Part shown: positions 52,821-62,003 of the stretch, in pieces | How positions within the stretch are numbered: position 1 is the stretch's first letter | How the letters are laid out: the number at the start of each line of letters is the position of its first letter | Assembly: GCF_020687385.1 (NCBI RefSeq) | Contig: NZ_JAJEQM010000003.1 | Location: forward strand, 1-64,000 | DNA from: Hominilimicola fabiformis | GTDB lineage: Bacteria > Bacillota > Clostridia > UBA1381 | Direction: 5' to 3' | Length of the DNA stretch: 64,000 nucleotides | Translations under genes and position numbers: made by a program | Notes under the pieces: model-generated | The model's database searches: none | What the model was told of the DNA's origin: nothing | The model's input: the letters and a program-made list of their open reading frames with translations, nothing else

Positions 52821-54156
52821 ATACCAACTTTTTATTAATCCACTTACCCGAATAGTATCGGATAACGGGTACTGACGCACCCATTGCCCAGGCGAGCGGA
52901 GTAGCAATCCAAATACCTGTTGAGCCGAGCGGGCGAACAAGTATATATGCGAAAATAATTCTTCCTATAAGTTCAAGTATACCTGCGACTGCGGAGGTAT
53001 TAACATCACCCGCACCGCGAAGAACGTTCAAATATGTTCTCATAACCGCCGCAACTATATACGCAACACATACGATAGTAAGGTACTTGCTTCCTATTGC
53101 GATAGCCTCTGCGGCTTGTGTTTTGTCAAGGAACAAGCCAAGCAGTTGATTACGGAACAATACAATTCCGGCAGCAATCACTATACATATACCGATAAGT
53201 GACGCAAGTGTTTGATACATACCCTTTTTTATTCTGTCCATTTGATTTGCACCGATATTTTGACCCGAGAAAACCGACAATGCCGAGCCGACCGATACAA
53301 TCGGTGCGATTGCGATTGAGTCGATTTTTACGGCGGCAGTATAGCCTGCCATAGTCATTGCACCGAATGAGTTTACAAGACGTTGCACACTCATTGTGCC
53401 GAGTGAAATCAGACAGCTTTCAAGTGCCGACGGTATTCCTGTTTGGAAAATCCGCTTGATTGCACGTTTTGTTGTTTGGAAGTTTATGCCCTCAAGATTA
53501 AGCTGTCTGCGGTGCCTTATCATATGTATAATACAATAAATCGCACTGATAATCTGTGCGATAACAGTCGCAACTGCCGCACCGACAACACCTGTTTTAA
53601 ACACAACAACGAACAACAAGTCGAAAATTACATTTAATATAGAAGAAAGTATAAGTGCGTAAAGCGGTGTACGGCTGTCGCCAAGACTTCTGAGTATTGC
53701 GCTTAACGCGTTATACATAGCCGTACCGATTGTGAATGCGAATATTACGTTTATGTATGCAACCGCCTCATCAATTACATTATCGGGTGTGTTTAGAAAC
53801 GATAAAATCGGCCGTGAAAACACAACTCCGGCAACTGACGTAACCACCGCCAAAATTCCCACTATGTAAATAAGTCCCGTAACTGTTTTTCTCAGTTCGT
53901 CAAAATTTCTTGAACCGAAACACTGCGCTATAATAATTCCCGCACCGCTCGTAAGTCCCATCATAAGACAAATCATAACTCCGACAATCGTACCTGTCGA
54001 ACCTACCGCCGCAAGAGATTCGGCACCCACAAACTTACCGACAATCGCCGCGTCAACAAAGTTATACACCTGTTGAAAGATATTTCCGATCAGCATAGGA
54101 ACTGAAAAAGAAAGTATCAATTTTAACGGATTTCCTTTAGTCATATCGCTTATCAT
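52819..54156 (-). CDS. MATE family efflux transporter
   Basis: Sodium- or proton-driven exporter of cations and drugs. About 445 residues with twelve membrane segments. MTKGNPLKLILSFSVPMLIG (N-terminus), GTGTIVGVMICLMMGLTSGA and TVIAQIISAIYC are typical of the NorM/DinF group. Start assigned to ATG at 54156; a GTG four codons upstream is possible. Promoter TTGACT-17-TATAAT at 54195-54223. Substrate unknown. Confidence 0.9.
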   Translation of the reverse strand: MISDMTKGNPLKLILSFSVPMLIGNIFQQVYNFVDAAIVGKFVGAESLAAVGSTGTIVGVMICLMMGLTSGAGIIIAQCFGSRNFDELRKTVTGLIYIVGILAVVTSVAGVVFSRPILSFLNTPDNVIDEAVAYINVIFAFTIGTAMYNALSAILRSLGDSRTPLYALILSSILNVIFDLLFVVVFKTGVVGAAVATVIAQIISAIYCIIHMIRHRRQLNLEGINFQTTKRAIKRIFQTGIPSALESCLISLGTMSVQRLVNSFGAMTMAGYTAAVKIDSIAIAPIVSVGSALSVFSGQNIGANQMDRIKKGMYQTLASLIGICIVIAAGIVLFRNQLLGLFLDKTQAAEAIAIGSKYLTIVCVAYIVAAVMRTYLNVLRGAGDVNTSAVAGILELIGRIIFAYILVRPLGSTGIWIATPLAWAMGASVPVIRYYSGKWINKKLV

Positions 54157-54194
54157 TTCACAATACACCGCCCCTCATTTTAATAACTTATGAC

Positions 54195-54223
54195 ATTATA
54201 GTCTATTAAATTCATAAAGTCAA
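54195..54223 (-). promoter_or_regulatory. Promoter of the MATE gene
   Basis: Minus strand TTGACT, 17 bp, TATAAT. Confidence 0.65.
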
Positions 54224-54228
54224 TAAGG

Positions 54229-54257
54229 TTGAAAAATTTATTTTTATTTGTTATAAT
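54229..54257 (+). promoter_or_regulatory. Promoter of the glycosyltransferase gene
   Basis: TTGAAA, 17 bp, TATAAT, back to back with the MATE promoter. Confidence 0.68.
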
Positions 54258-54287
54258 ATTGTTAAAAAAGACAAGGGGGTCTTAAAA

Positions 54288-55412
54288 TTGAAAGTGTTGT
54301 TGTTATCCGTAAAAGCCGGTTACGGACATCATTCTACGGCTAAGGCTATTATGGAATATTTCGAGGAGAACGGACATCAATGTCATATGCTTGATATATT
54401 CGACTATGTAAATCATCGTTTGGGAAATTCAATACAGGACGGATACTTGCTTTCGACAAAGTACCTTGCAAAGACGTATGCGAAGGCTTACGGCAAACTT
54501 ACGCAAAAGGACGAGCCGTATGACCGTAATTCGCTTGTATCGATATTTTCGCGGTTTGTTTCAAAGAAACTTGAAAAGTTCGTTGCTGAATATAATCCCG
54601 ATTTGATAATCGGTACGCATAGCTATGCCGGAGTGTGTATAAGCATACTTGCCGACCGTGCGGCTTTTGATTGTCCGTCTGTCGGAATAGTAACCGATTT
54701 CACCGTACATCCGTTTTGGGAAAGTACGTTCCTTGACTATTACGTAATTCCGGATGAACTTTTGGAACACGAAATGCAGAAAAAAGGTATAGCGAAAAAG
54801 AAACTTTTGCCTTTCGGTATACCGATAAGAGAACAGTTTGTAAAGAAAAACGACCCTATTGAGGCACGGAAAAAACTCGGAATTGAAAATATTCCCACTA
54901 TACTTATAATGATGGGTTCAATGGGGTACGGAAATATAAAAAAGATTTTGGAACAAATTGATACATATCCGAAAGATTTTCAAGTGCTGTGCGTTTGCGG
55001 TACAAATAAGAAAATAAAAAGCGTAGTTGATGAATGTGATTGGAATAAAAAAATATATTCATACGGATTTGTAGATAATGTTGACGTAATGATGGACGCC
55101 GCCGACTTTATAATAACAAAGCCGGGCGGACTTACAACATCAGAATCGCTTGCAAAAGGATTGCCGATGATAACAATGAATCCGCTTCCCGGACAAGAGG
55201 ACAGAAACCTTAATTTCCTTGTGAATAATGGCGCGGCAATTATGGTAAACGACACTTATCCGATTTCTGAAGCGATAAATCAAATGTTTGCTTGTCCTTG
55301 GCGTGTTGCAATGATGGAGGAAAGCGTAAGACATCTCGGTAAACCGAATGCAACGGCTGACCTTTATAATTTCTGCTGTGCAAAGGTTTTGGCAAAATCA
55401 ACGCTTATTTGA
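54288..55412 (+). CDS. MGDG synthase/UgtP-like diacylglycerol glucosyltransferase
   Basis: 374 residues. N-terminal MGDG-synthase domain (LLLSVKAGYGHHSTAKAIME, HSYAGVCISILADR) and GT28-type C-terminal domain (FIITKPGGLTTSESLAKGLP, NPLPGQEDRNLNFLVNNGA) place it in the GT28 family that makes monoglucosyl- or galactosyl-diacylglycerol at the membrane face. The anomeric and sugar specificity cannot be read. TTG start behind GGGGG. Its last 49 bases overlap the convergent RluA-type gene. Confidence 0.88.
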   Translation: MKVLLLSVKAGYGHHSTAKAIMEYFEENGHQCHMLDIFDYVNHRLGNSIQDGYLLSTKYLAKTYAKAYGKLTQKDEPYDRNSLVSIFSRFVSKKLEKFVAEYNPDLIIGTHSYAGVCISILADRAAFDCPSVGIVTDFTVHPFWESTFLDYYVIPDELLEHEMQKKGIAKKKLLPFGIPIREQFVKKNDPIEARKKLGIENIPTILIMMGSMGYGNIKKILEQIDTYPKDFQVLCVCGTNKKIKSVVDECDWNKKIYSYGFVDNVDVMMDAADFIITKPGGLTTSESLAKGLPMITMNPLPGQEDRNLNFLVNNGAAIMVNDTYPISEAINQMFACPWRVAMMEESVRHLGKPNATADLYNFCCAKVLAKSTLI

Positions 55413-56290
55413 AATTCTTTGTGATTTAGGTAATTTAATATGCCTGCGTCCGTTTTAAAATCAAATACCAACTTGTAACTTGCAAGCTTCATACCTCCGC
55501 TGTGTTGTGAGCCGTATTTCGTATCTCCGTACAGCGGATTTCCTATGTGCGAAAACTGTGCTCTGATTTGGTGTGTGCGTCCTGTTTCAAGCTCGACTTC
55601 CACAAGTGAAGTGTCTTTTTTTTCGGCAATAACATTATATTTTGTGCCGATTTTCTTTGAATTTTCTTCATTATAATCTGAAACCGTAACTTTTTTGTCA
55701 CCGCGTGTAAGATATGCGGTAAGGTGACCGCTTTTTTTAAGATGACCTTCGACAATGCAAAGGTATATCTTTTTAATTTCGCGGCTGCGGATTTTTTCGT
55801 TGATTATACGAAGTGCGGCGGCATTTTTTGCACCGATTATTATACCTGATGTATTTCTGTCAAGGCGATTGCAGAATGAAGGAGAAAAACTGTGTTCGTT
55901 TTCGGGATTGTATTCGCCTTTTTTGTACAGATAACTCTGCATTCTTTCAAGAAGCGTATCCTTTGTGCCTTTATCGTCCGAATGGACTACAACACCGCTT
56001 TCTTTATTAATAAGTATAATATTTTCGTCCTCATATACAACGTCAATATCGGAATTGCCTGCTTTAAAGCTTGATTTGCTTTCGTAAAATTCGTCTTTAA
56101 AAAATAACTTCAACACATCGCCGTTTTGGAGCATATATTTGCCGTCTTTGATGTGTTTGCCGTTTACTCTGACGCAATTTTTTCTAAGACTTTTATATAA
56201 CATACTCTGTGGCATATTGACAAGATATTTTGTAAGAAACTTGTCAAGCCGTTGCCCTGCGTCGTTTTGATTTATCGTGATTTCCCTCAT
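55364..56290 (-). CDS. RluA family pseudouridine synthase with S4 domain
   Basis: 308 residues. S4 RNA-binding domain at the N-terminus (RLDKFLTKYLVNMPQSMLYK), then the catalytic domain with FCNRLDRNTSGIIIGAKN, whose Asp is the nucleophile, and GRTHQIRAQFSHIGNPLYGD. RluC/RluD type acting on 23S rRNA; the exact uridine is unknown. The 3' end overlaps the glycosyltransferase gene by 49 bases. Confidence 0.93.
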   Translation of the reverse strand: MREITINQNDAGQRLDKFLTKYLVNMPQSMLYKSLRKNCVRVNGKHIKDGKYMLQNGDVLKLFFKDEFYESKSSFKAGNSDIDVVYEDENIILINKESGVVVHSDDKGTKDTLLERMQSYLYKKGEYNPENEHSFSPSFCNRLDRNTSGIIIGAKNAAALRIINEKIRSREIKKIYLCIVEGHLKKSGHLTAYLTRGDKKVTVSDYNEENSKKIGTKYNVIAEKKDTSLVEVELETGRTHQIRAQFSHIGNPLYGDTKYGSQHSGGMKLASYKLVFDFKTDAGILNYLNHKEFQISVDFAKTFAQQKL

Positions 56291-56336
56291 TTGTTACCTC
56301 GATTGATATTTTATTTGTAAACATTTATTTTTGATA

Positions 56337-56365
56337 TTGTATCATAAAAAAAATTGTGTTACAAT
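56337..56365 (+). promoter_or_regulatory. Promoter of the YesL-like gene and mnmG
   Basis: TTGTAT, 17 bp, TACAAT, 65 nt before the ATG. Confidence 0.5.
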
Positions 56366-56429
56366 ATAGTTTGCATAAATATTTTATATGAATGAAAAAT
56401 TGTATTCAAATTTTGGAAGGAGAAAAAAT

Positions 56430-57335
56430 ATGGGAATTTTCGGCGGCGGTTATGATAAACCGGGTAAGGGAGTGGATAAGAACGAACCTAAAAAGAAAGG
56501 CTTTTTCTTGTTTTTTGATATTGTGATACGTAAGTTCACTAAATTTTTGGGTGCGAACTGTCTTTATGCGATAACGAGTATTATATGGATTGCGATTTTA
56601 TATATTTTCGGCGGTATAGTTTTGAGCAGTACGCATATCGTTCAGAATGTTTCAGACACTATTATTTCGCTTGGTACGGAATCAAGCGCGGAAAATGTGC
56701 AGGGAAGTATTATGATACTTATTCAGCTTGCTTTTTCAATCGGTGTGTTCACGTTTTGGGGTTCAGGTCCTGCAACGGCGGCTTATTCGTATATAACAAG
56801 ATGTTTCACACGCGGTGAACATACTTGGGTTTTGAGTGACGGTGCGGACAAGTTTAAGGAAAACTTTAAACAGAGTATGGTAGTTGTGCTGATTGATGCG
56901 GTTTTGCTTGTGTTCGGAATTAATGCAATTCTTTTCTATCATTCGCTTTACGTTTCAACGGGCAGTATGCTTTGGATGATGTTGCTGTATGTTATGATAC
57001 TTGTACTTGTTGTTTATACAATGATGCATCCGTATTTGTATCAAATTATGATTACATTTGAATGTGGGATCGGATCGCTTTATAAAAATGCGTTGCTTAT
57101 AACACTTGCAAAATTACCGGGTAACTTTTTTACAACGCTTATAGGAGTACTTATATACGGTGCGTTGTTTACATTCGTTAATCCGCTTGCAGCGGCAATT
57201 ATAGTAGTAGTTGTCGGACTTTGCGTTACTTGCTATCCACCGCAATTTTATGCCGCAAGAGTAATTGAACGCTCAATATTAAAGGATATGAAAGAAAAAC
57301 AGCATAAGGTTGAATATATCGGGGAGGAAGAATAA
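56430..57335 (+). CDS. YesL/DUF624-like membrane protein
   Basis: 301 residues from the ATG behind GGAAGGAG. About six membrane segments; [19 protein letters not shown] and [20 protein letters not shown] resemble the DUF624 (YesL) family of unknown function. The Lys/Gly-rich N-terminus and acidic C-terminus suggest both ends are cytoplasmic. The stop shares one base with the mnmG start, so they are cotranscribed and translationally coupled. Confidence 0.75.
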   Translation: MGIFGGGYDKPGKGVDKNEPKKKGFFLFFDIVIRKFTKFLGANCLYAITSIIWIAILYIFGGIVLSSTHIVQNVSDTIISLGTESSAENVQGSIMILIQLAFSIGVFTFWGSGPATAAYSYITRCFTRGEHTWVLSDGADKFKENFKQSMVVVLIDAVLLVFGINAILFYHSLYVSTGSMLWMMLLYVMILVLVVYTMMHPYLYQIMITFECGIGSLYKNALLITLAKLPGNFFTTLIGVLIYGALFTFVNPLAAAIIVVVVGLCVTCYPPQFYAARVIERSILKDMKEKQHKVEYIGEEE

Positions 57336-59206
57336 TGGTTTTAGGTGAATATGATGTTGCCGTAATCGGAGGCGGTCACGCGGGCTGTGAGGCGGCTTTG
57401 GCGGCGGCAAGATTGGGTATGAAAACGGTTATGTTTTCAATAAGCCTTGACGCAATAGGAAATCTTCCTTGTAACCCAAGTATAGGCGGTACGGCGAAAG
57501 GTCACCTTGTTCGTGAGCTTGACGCACTCGGCGGTGAAATGGGTAAAGCGGCGGACGCTTCGTTTATACAGTCAAAAATGCTTAATAAAGGCAAAGGTCC
57601 TGCCGTACATTCACTTAGAGCACAGATTGACAGAAAAAAGTATCACGTTGAAATGAAAAAACGTGTTGAAAATCAAGAGAATTTGCAGGTTAAACAAGCG
57701 GAAATCGTAAATGTAATTACCGATGAAGATAATAATGTAACGGAAGTTGTAACACATACAGGCGTTGAATATAAGGTAAAAGCGGTTATTATTGCCAGCG
57801 GAACTTATTTAAAGGGTAAAATTCTTATCGGAAGTTATTCGCGTGAAAGCGGTCCTGACGGAATGTTCCCTGCAAATGAACTTTCGGAAAATCTTCGCAG
57901 ATTGGGTATTGAATTAAAGCGATTTAAAACAGGTACTCCAGCAAGAGTGCACGCGGATACACTTGACTACAGTAAGATGGAGCTTGAGGAGGGTGACGAA
58001 AAAATCGTGCCGTTTTCGTTTGAAACGGAGAATGTCGGCAAAAATCTTGTTCCTTGCTATCTTGTGTATACAAATGAAAAAACTCACCAAATTATACACG
58101 ACAATCTCGGTCGTTCGGCAATGTACGGCGGTATGGTTGAGGGTATAGGTCCGCGATACTGTCCGTCTATCGAAGATAAGGTTGTGCGTTTTGCGGAAAA
58201 ACCAAGACATCAGCTTTTTATGGAGCCTATGGGACTTGATACAAAGGAAGTATACGCACAAGGCTTTTCAACGAGTATGCCTGAGGATGTACAACTTGAA
58301 ATGTATCGAAGCGTTGAGGGACTTGAAAATGTTGAAATTATGCGTCCTGCATATGCAATAGAATATGATTGCTGCGATCCGACTCAACTGTATGCAACGT
58401 TGGAATTTAAGAATGTACATGGACTTTACGGTGCAGGACAGTTTAACGGTACGTCCGGCTATGAGGAGGCGGCGTCACAAGGACTTATTGCCGGAATTAA
58501 TGCGGCATTGAAACTTAAAAACGAAGAACCGCTTACATTAAAACGTTCGGACGGATATATCGGCACACTTATAGATGACCTTATAACAAAGGGTACAAAC
58601 GAGCCGTACCGAATGATGACATCACGTTCGGAATACCGTTTGCTTTTAAGACAGGATAACGCAGATGAAAGACTTACTCCGTTCGGATATAAAATCGGTC
58701 TTATATCGGAAGAAAGATATAAAAAGTTCCTTGAAAAAATGGATATGATTGAAAATGAAATTAAGCGTGTGACGTCGGTTATAGTACCGCCGAAAGACGC
58801 AAATCCGCTTTTGGAACAGTATAATTCGACCGCAGTTAAGACGGGAATACGTCTTAGCGATATGATAAAACGTCCAGAACTTGATTATGAAAAACTTGCA
58901 CCTGTCGACCATAACCGTCCGACACTTCCGGACGCAGTTTGTGAACAGGTTGAAATAAAACTAAAGTATGACGGCTATATAAAAAGACAGATAGCACAGG
59001 TTGAGCAGTTTAAGAAAATGGAGGAAAAACTTCTTCCCGAAAATCAAGATTATTCGGATATACACGGCTTGCGTTTGGAGGCAAGACAAAAATTGAATAA
59101 GATACAGCCAAAGTCACTCGGACAAGCGTCAAGAATTTCCGGTGTTTCACCGTCTGATATGTCGGTATTGATTGTATGGTTGGAATCACAAAAAAATCAC
59201 AAATAA
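57335..59206 (+). CDS. mnmG: tRNA uridine-34 5-carboxymethylaminomethyl modification enzyme MnmG
   Basis: FAD- and folate-dependent partner of MnmE modifying wobble uridines. 623 residues with [20 protein letters not shown] (FAD site), [53 protein letters not shown] and the C-terminal [13 protein letters not shown]. Full length. MnmE is not in the window. Terminator at 59205-59241. Confidence 0.97.
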   Translation: MVLGEYDVAVIGGGHAGCEAALAAARLGMKTVMFSISLDAIGNLPCNPSIGGTAKGHLVRELDALGGEMGKAADASFIQSKMLNKGKGPAVHSLRAQIDRKKYHVEMKKRVENQENLQVKQAEIVNVITDEDNNVTEVVTHTGVEYKVKAVIIASGTYLKGKILIGSYSRESGPDGMFPANELSENLRRLGIELKRFKTGTPARVHADTLDYSKMELEEGDEKIVPFSFETENVGKNLVPCYLVYTNEKTHQIIHDNLGRSAMYGGMVEGIGPRYCPSIEDKVVRFAEKPRHQLFMEPMGLDTKEVYAQGFSTSMPEDVQLEMYRSVEGLENVEIMRPAYAIEYDCCDPTQLYATLEFKNVHGLYGAGQFNGTSGYEEAASQGLIAGINAALKLKNEEPLTLKRSDGYIGTLIDDLITKGTNEPYRMMTSRSEYRLLLRQDNADERLTPFGYKIGLISEERYKKFLEKMDMIENEIKRVTSVIVPPKDANPLLEQYNSTAVKTGIRLSDMIKRPELDYEKLAPVDHNRPTLPDAVCEQVEIKLKYDGYIKRQIAQVEQFKKMEEKLLPENQDYSDIHGLRLEARQKLNKIQPKSLGQASRISGVSPSDMSVLIVWLESQKNHK

Positions 59207-59241
59207 AAAATGTGTGTCATATCAAATGACACACATTTTTT
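59205..59241. terminator. Bidirectional terminator between mnmG and the GDPD gene
   Basis: AAAAAATGTGTGTCAT and ATGACACACATTTTTT arms with A and T runs on both sides. Confidence 0.9.
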
Positions 59242-59242
59242 G

Positions 59243-60136
59243 CTATTCATTGTCATTTACCATATGATTAATTCTTGCGGGGATTTCGTTTGTTACTATA
59301 AAATCAGCACCGTAATCAATGTATTTCTGTGCTGTTTCCGTGTCGTCAACAGACCATACACCGCAGAAAATGTTTTGTTGATGGAGTATATCTATTGCGG
59401 CTTGATCCACTTGCGGATAGTTATACAAAATACCTCTGTTTTCGGATATTTCCGTAATATGTTCAAGATTATCCGTATACGGTGCAGGAGTGTAACCGAT
59501 TGTCATAACAGGGATAATATTGTTTCTTGCACGAATTTCTTTTACATCATCAATCGCACCTGTGATTATACAATGCGTTTCAAGTCCGCTTGCTATGATT
59601 GTGTTTAGAAATGCGTCATAATTAGCGATATTTTTGATTTCGATAATCGGTACATTTCCGTATGTACTGCATATCGAAAGATATTCTTCAAGAGTAGGTA
59701 TTTTTAAGTTTTCGTTTGTGTCGAGATAATTTCCGTAGTCAATTTGGAACTGACTTAAATCGTCAAGCGTGTAGTCGGAAATAGCTCCCGAACCGTTTGT
59801 TGTTCTGTCAAGAGTGTCATCGTGCATACAGACGAATTGACCGTCGCTTGTTTCGCAAATATCCGTTTCGATACCCCAAAAGCCGATTTTACCGGCAAGC
59901 TCAAATGCCGGAATACTGTTTTCGGGTGCATAGTTTGAATATCCTCTGTGTGCGACAAAGCGTTCCGTGCTGCCGTCTGAAAATACGGTTGATGTACCGC
60001 TTTCGGCTTGCTGTGCATTCGCCGGAGTGGCGATTGCGTCATTATTATCGGAAGAAGGAAAGAATTTTAACATAACAGCAGACACGGCAAAAAGAAGTAC
60101 GGTAAGTATCCATAATTTGCGTCGTACATTGTACAT
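59243..60136 (-). CDS. Membrane-anchored glycerophosphodiester phosphodiesterase
   Basis: 297 residues: N-terminal signal anchor (about 9-25), a linker and a GDPD barrel with HRGYSNYAPENSIPAFELA (His63, Arg64), Glu90/Asp92 in GIETDICET and His105 in CMHDDTLDRTTNG, the calcium and catalytic residues of the family. Releases glycerol-3-phosphate from deacylated phospholipids or teichoic acid-like polymers outside the membrane. Ribosome binding site AAAGGAGG. Second gene after mntP. Confidence 0.92.
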   Translation of the reverse strand: MYNVRRKLWILTVLLFAVSAVMLKFFPSSDNNDAIATPANAQQAESGTSTVFSDGSTERFVAHRGYSNYAPENSIPAFELAGKIGFWGIETDICETSDGQFVCMHDDTLDRTTNGSGAISDYTLDDLSQFQIDYGNYLDTNENLKIPTLEEYLSICSTYGNVPIIEIKNIANYDAFLNTIIASGLETHCIITGAIDDVKEIRARNNIIPVMTIGYTPAPYTDNLEHITEISENRGILYNYPQVDQAAIDILHQQNIFCGVWSVDDTETAQKYIDYGADFIVTNEIPARINHMVNDNE

Positions 60137-60169
60137 ATTAAAAACCTCCTTTCACGTCTGCTCGTTTAT

Positions 60170-60712
60170 TTAGAATAATGATTTTATACCTATTATAATA
60201 AGAATAATTCCGCCGAGTATTTCTGCTTTGTCGCCAAGTTTCTCACCTGCTTTTGTACCGACAAATAATGCGATAAGACTTAGAACGAATGTAGTTACCG
60301 CAATAATCGGTGCGGACTGCCATATGTTTGCACTGTTTGCGGCAAATGAAACACCTACGGCGAATGCGTCAATGCTTGTTGCAACTGCTTGAACAAGTAA
60401 TATCCAAAGCGTGAGCTTTTTCGGCTCGGTCTCTTCGTCTTTGGCAAGACCCTCACGAATCATATTAATACCGATTATACCGAGAATAAGCAGTGAAATC
60501 GGTCCTGACCATTTTTCAATAAACGATGCGAAAAGACTTCCGAGAAAGAACCCTAAAATCGGCATTATTCCCTGAAAAAGCCCGAACATAATCGGCATTG
60601 AAAGTTTTCTCAGCCATGTCATATTCGTATAGACCATTGAACTTGCGACACAGACCGCAAAAGCGTCCATACTTAGTGCTATACCGATAAGCACTATTTC
60701 TGAAATTGACAT
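60170..60712 (-). CDS. mntP: Manganese efflux pump MntP
   Basis: 180 residues from the ATG 6 nt after GGGGGA. Six membrane segments in two repeats with the paired ALSMDAFAVCVASS and ATSIDAFAVGVSF motifs whose Asp residues bind Mn2+. No yybP-ykoY Mn riboswitch is seen in the 5' region, unlike many mntP genes. GDPD follows 33 nt later on the same transcript. Confidence 0.93.
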   Translation of the reverse strand: MSISEIVLIGIALSMDAFAVCVASSMVYTNMTWLRKLSMPIMFGLFQGIMPILGFFLGSLFASFIEKWSGPISLLILGIIGINMIREGLAKDEETEPKKLTLWILLVQAVATSIDAFAVGVSFAANSANIWQSAPIIAVTTFVLSLIALFVGTKAGEKLGDKAEILGGIILIIIGIKSLF

Positions 60713-60746
60713 TATGTATTCCCCCATAATTTAGCTTTGAATTTAT

Positions 60747-60775
60747 ATTATACTATATATTCTGCCTTTAATCAA
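60747..60775 (-). promoter_or_regulatory. Promoter of mntP
   Basis: Minus strand TTGATT, 17 bp, TATAAT. Confidence 0.68.
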
Positions 60776-60808
60776 GGCAATATTCAACAAAAAACGCAAA
60801 AGTGGTAT

Positions 60809-60846
60809 AAAAAAAGCCGAATAAATCTAATTAATCGGCTTTTTTA
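60809..60846 (-). terminator. Terminator of the stalk-domain gene
   Basis: AAAAAAGCCGA and TCGGCTTTTTT arms, 14-nt loop. Confidence 0.8.
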
Positions 60847-60860
60847 TGTTTTTGTAATTT

Positions 60861-61826
60861 TTAGTTTGTACGAATAACAACGGTCTGTGTATCTCCGTCC
60901 CAGTCAACGTCAAAGCCTACCATATCGGCAATGTCACGGATTTTGAAGTAAGTATTTCCGTTGATGTTGTAAGAAAGAACTTCTTTTTCTTCGCCGTCCA
61001 CATAAACAGGGGCGGTGTTTTGGTCAACATTAAGTGCGGCTGAATGGTCGCTGTTAAGCTCGCCGCCGACTATTGTGTATTTAACTCCCGTTGAAATTGC
61101 GATAGCACTCAAATTTTCGTCCCACGCAACGTCAAAACGTGCGTTTGTTGTACGAAGTACCATTGCAATATCACGAATTTTATAATAGTTTGAGTCGTTT
61201 ACGGAATAACCCGATACTTCAACGTCTACACCGTTTACGGATAGTTTTGCATTTGAATTTGTTGCGGTAAGAGTGTTGATACCCTCGTATCTGTCAACGA
61301 AATCCTTGATTTTTGCTCTGTTCGGATAACCGTTTGTCAAAAAGTCGTTGCCGTACATATCAACGTAAGGAACGGTTTGATATGAGCTTACATATGATTT
61401 AAGTATTTTTTCTGTTGAGAAAGTCTGACCGTCAAACATAAGTTTGTAGAAGTTGATAACCGAAGAATAGCGCGGTACTTCACGACCGACAAATATGTAT
61501 CTTCCACCGTCTTGGTATACGGTGATGTCTGAAAGGCAAGTACCGATAATGTTGTTAGGAACGTCAATATTTGAAATTGTATTGCCTTTCATAGTGAACG
61601 CGGCTGAAATACCTCCGTCCATACCGTCACGCATAACGAATGCCTCCGGTATACCGTTTCTGTCAAGATCGGTAAGAACTACTTGATTGTATGACGGATC
61701 TGAGGACATAATTTTCATAAGACGTGTAACGAACGCCTCACGCCAACTCTCTGCCGCAAATGTACTTGTTACGCAAAGCGTAAACATCATAGCAGTGGCA
61801 ATTATCGCCGAAATAATCTTTTTCAT
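60861..61826 (-). CDS. Secreted protein with copper-amine-oxidase-N-like (stalk) domains
   Basis: 321 residues from the ATG of MKKIISAIIATAMMF; signal peptide to about residue 25. The middle (about 26-195) contains LTDLDRNGIPEAFVM, an EF-hand-like or beta-propeller-like module. The C-terminal ~120 residues hold two stalk repeats, YKIRDIAMVLRTTNARFDVA and YFKIRDIADMVGFDVDWDG, of the Cu_amine_oxidN1 type frequent in Clostridia surface proteins. Function unknown; extracellular location is well supported. Promoter with perfect consensus at 61879-61907. Confidence 0.82.
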   Translation of the reverse strand: MKKIISAIIATAMMFTLCVTSTFAAESWREAFVTRLMKIMSSDPSYNQVVLTDLDRNGIPEAFVMRDGMDGGISAAFTMKGNTISNIDVPNNIIGTCLSDITVYQDGGRYIFVGREVPRYSSVINFYKLMFDGQTFSTEKILKSYVSSYQTVPYVDMYGNDFLTNGYPNRAKIKDFVDRYEGINTLTATNSNAKLSVNGVDVEVSGYSVNDSNYYKIRDIAMVLRTTNARFDVAWDENLSAIAISTGVKYTIVGGELNSDHSAALNVDQNTAPVYVDGEEKEVLSYNINGNTYFKIRDIADMVGFDVDWDGDTQTVVIRTN

Positions 61827-61878
61827 TTTATTTTTCCTTTCATAATAAAAAGTGTTCGAGTTCTTTTTAAATATCTGT

Positions 61879-61907
61879 ATTATACTAAAATTTTTTAGTG
61901 TTGTCAA
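61879..61907 (-). promoter_or_regulatory. Perfect consensus promoter of the stalk-domain gene
   Basis: Minus strand TTGACA, 17 bp, TATAAT. An imperfect inverted repeat AGTGTTGTCA...TGACACT (61897-61917) covers the -35. Confidence 0.78.
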
Positions 61908-61934
61908 ATCTGACACTATTTTTACGAATATCGC

Positions 61935-61963
61935 TTGAATATTTGACTGTAATTTATTATACT
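61935..61963 (+). promoter_or_regulatory. Promoter of the aldo/keto reductase gene
   Basis: TTGAAT, 17 bp, TATACT, 40 nt before the ATG. Confidence 0.65.
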
Positions 61964-62003
61964 AAAAGAAAAAGATAACTAAAAACAGAGAGAAGAAGAT
62001 TAT

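Noticed and set aside
60713-60808. Mn-sensing yybP-ykoY riboswitch upstream of mntP
   Set aside because: The untranslated region is too short and contains no matching structure.
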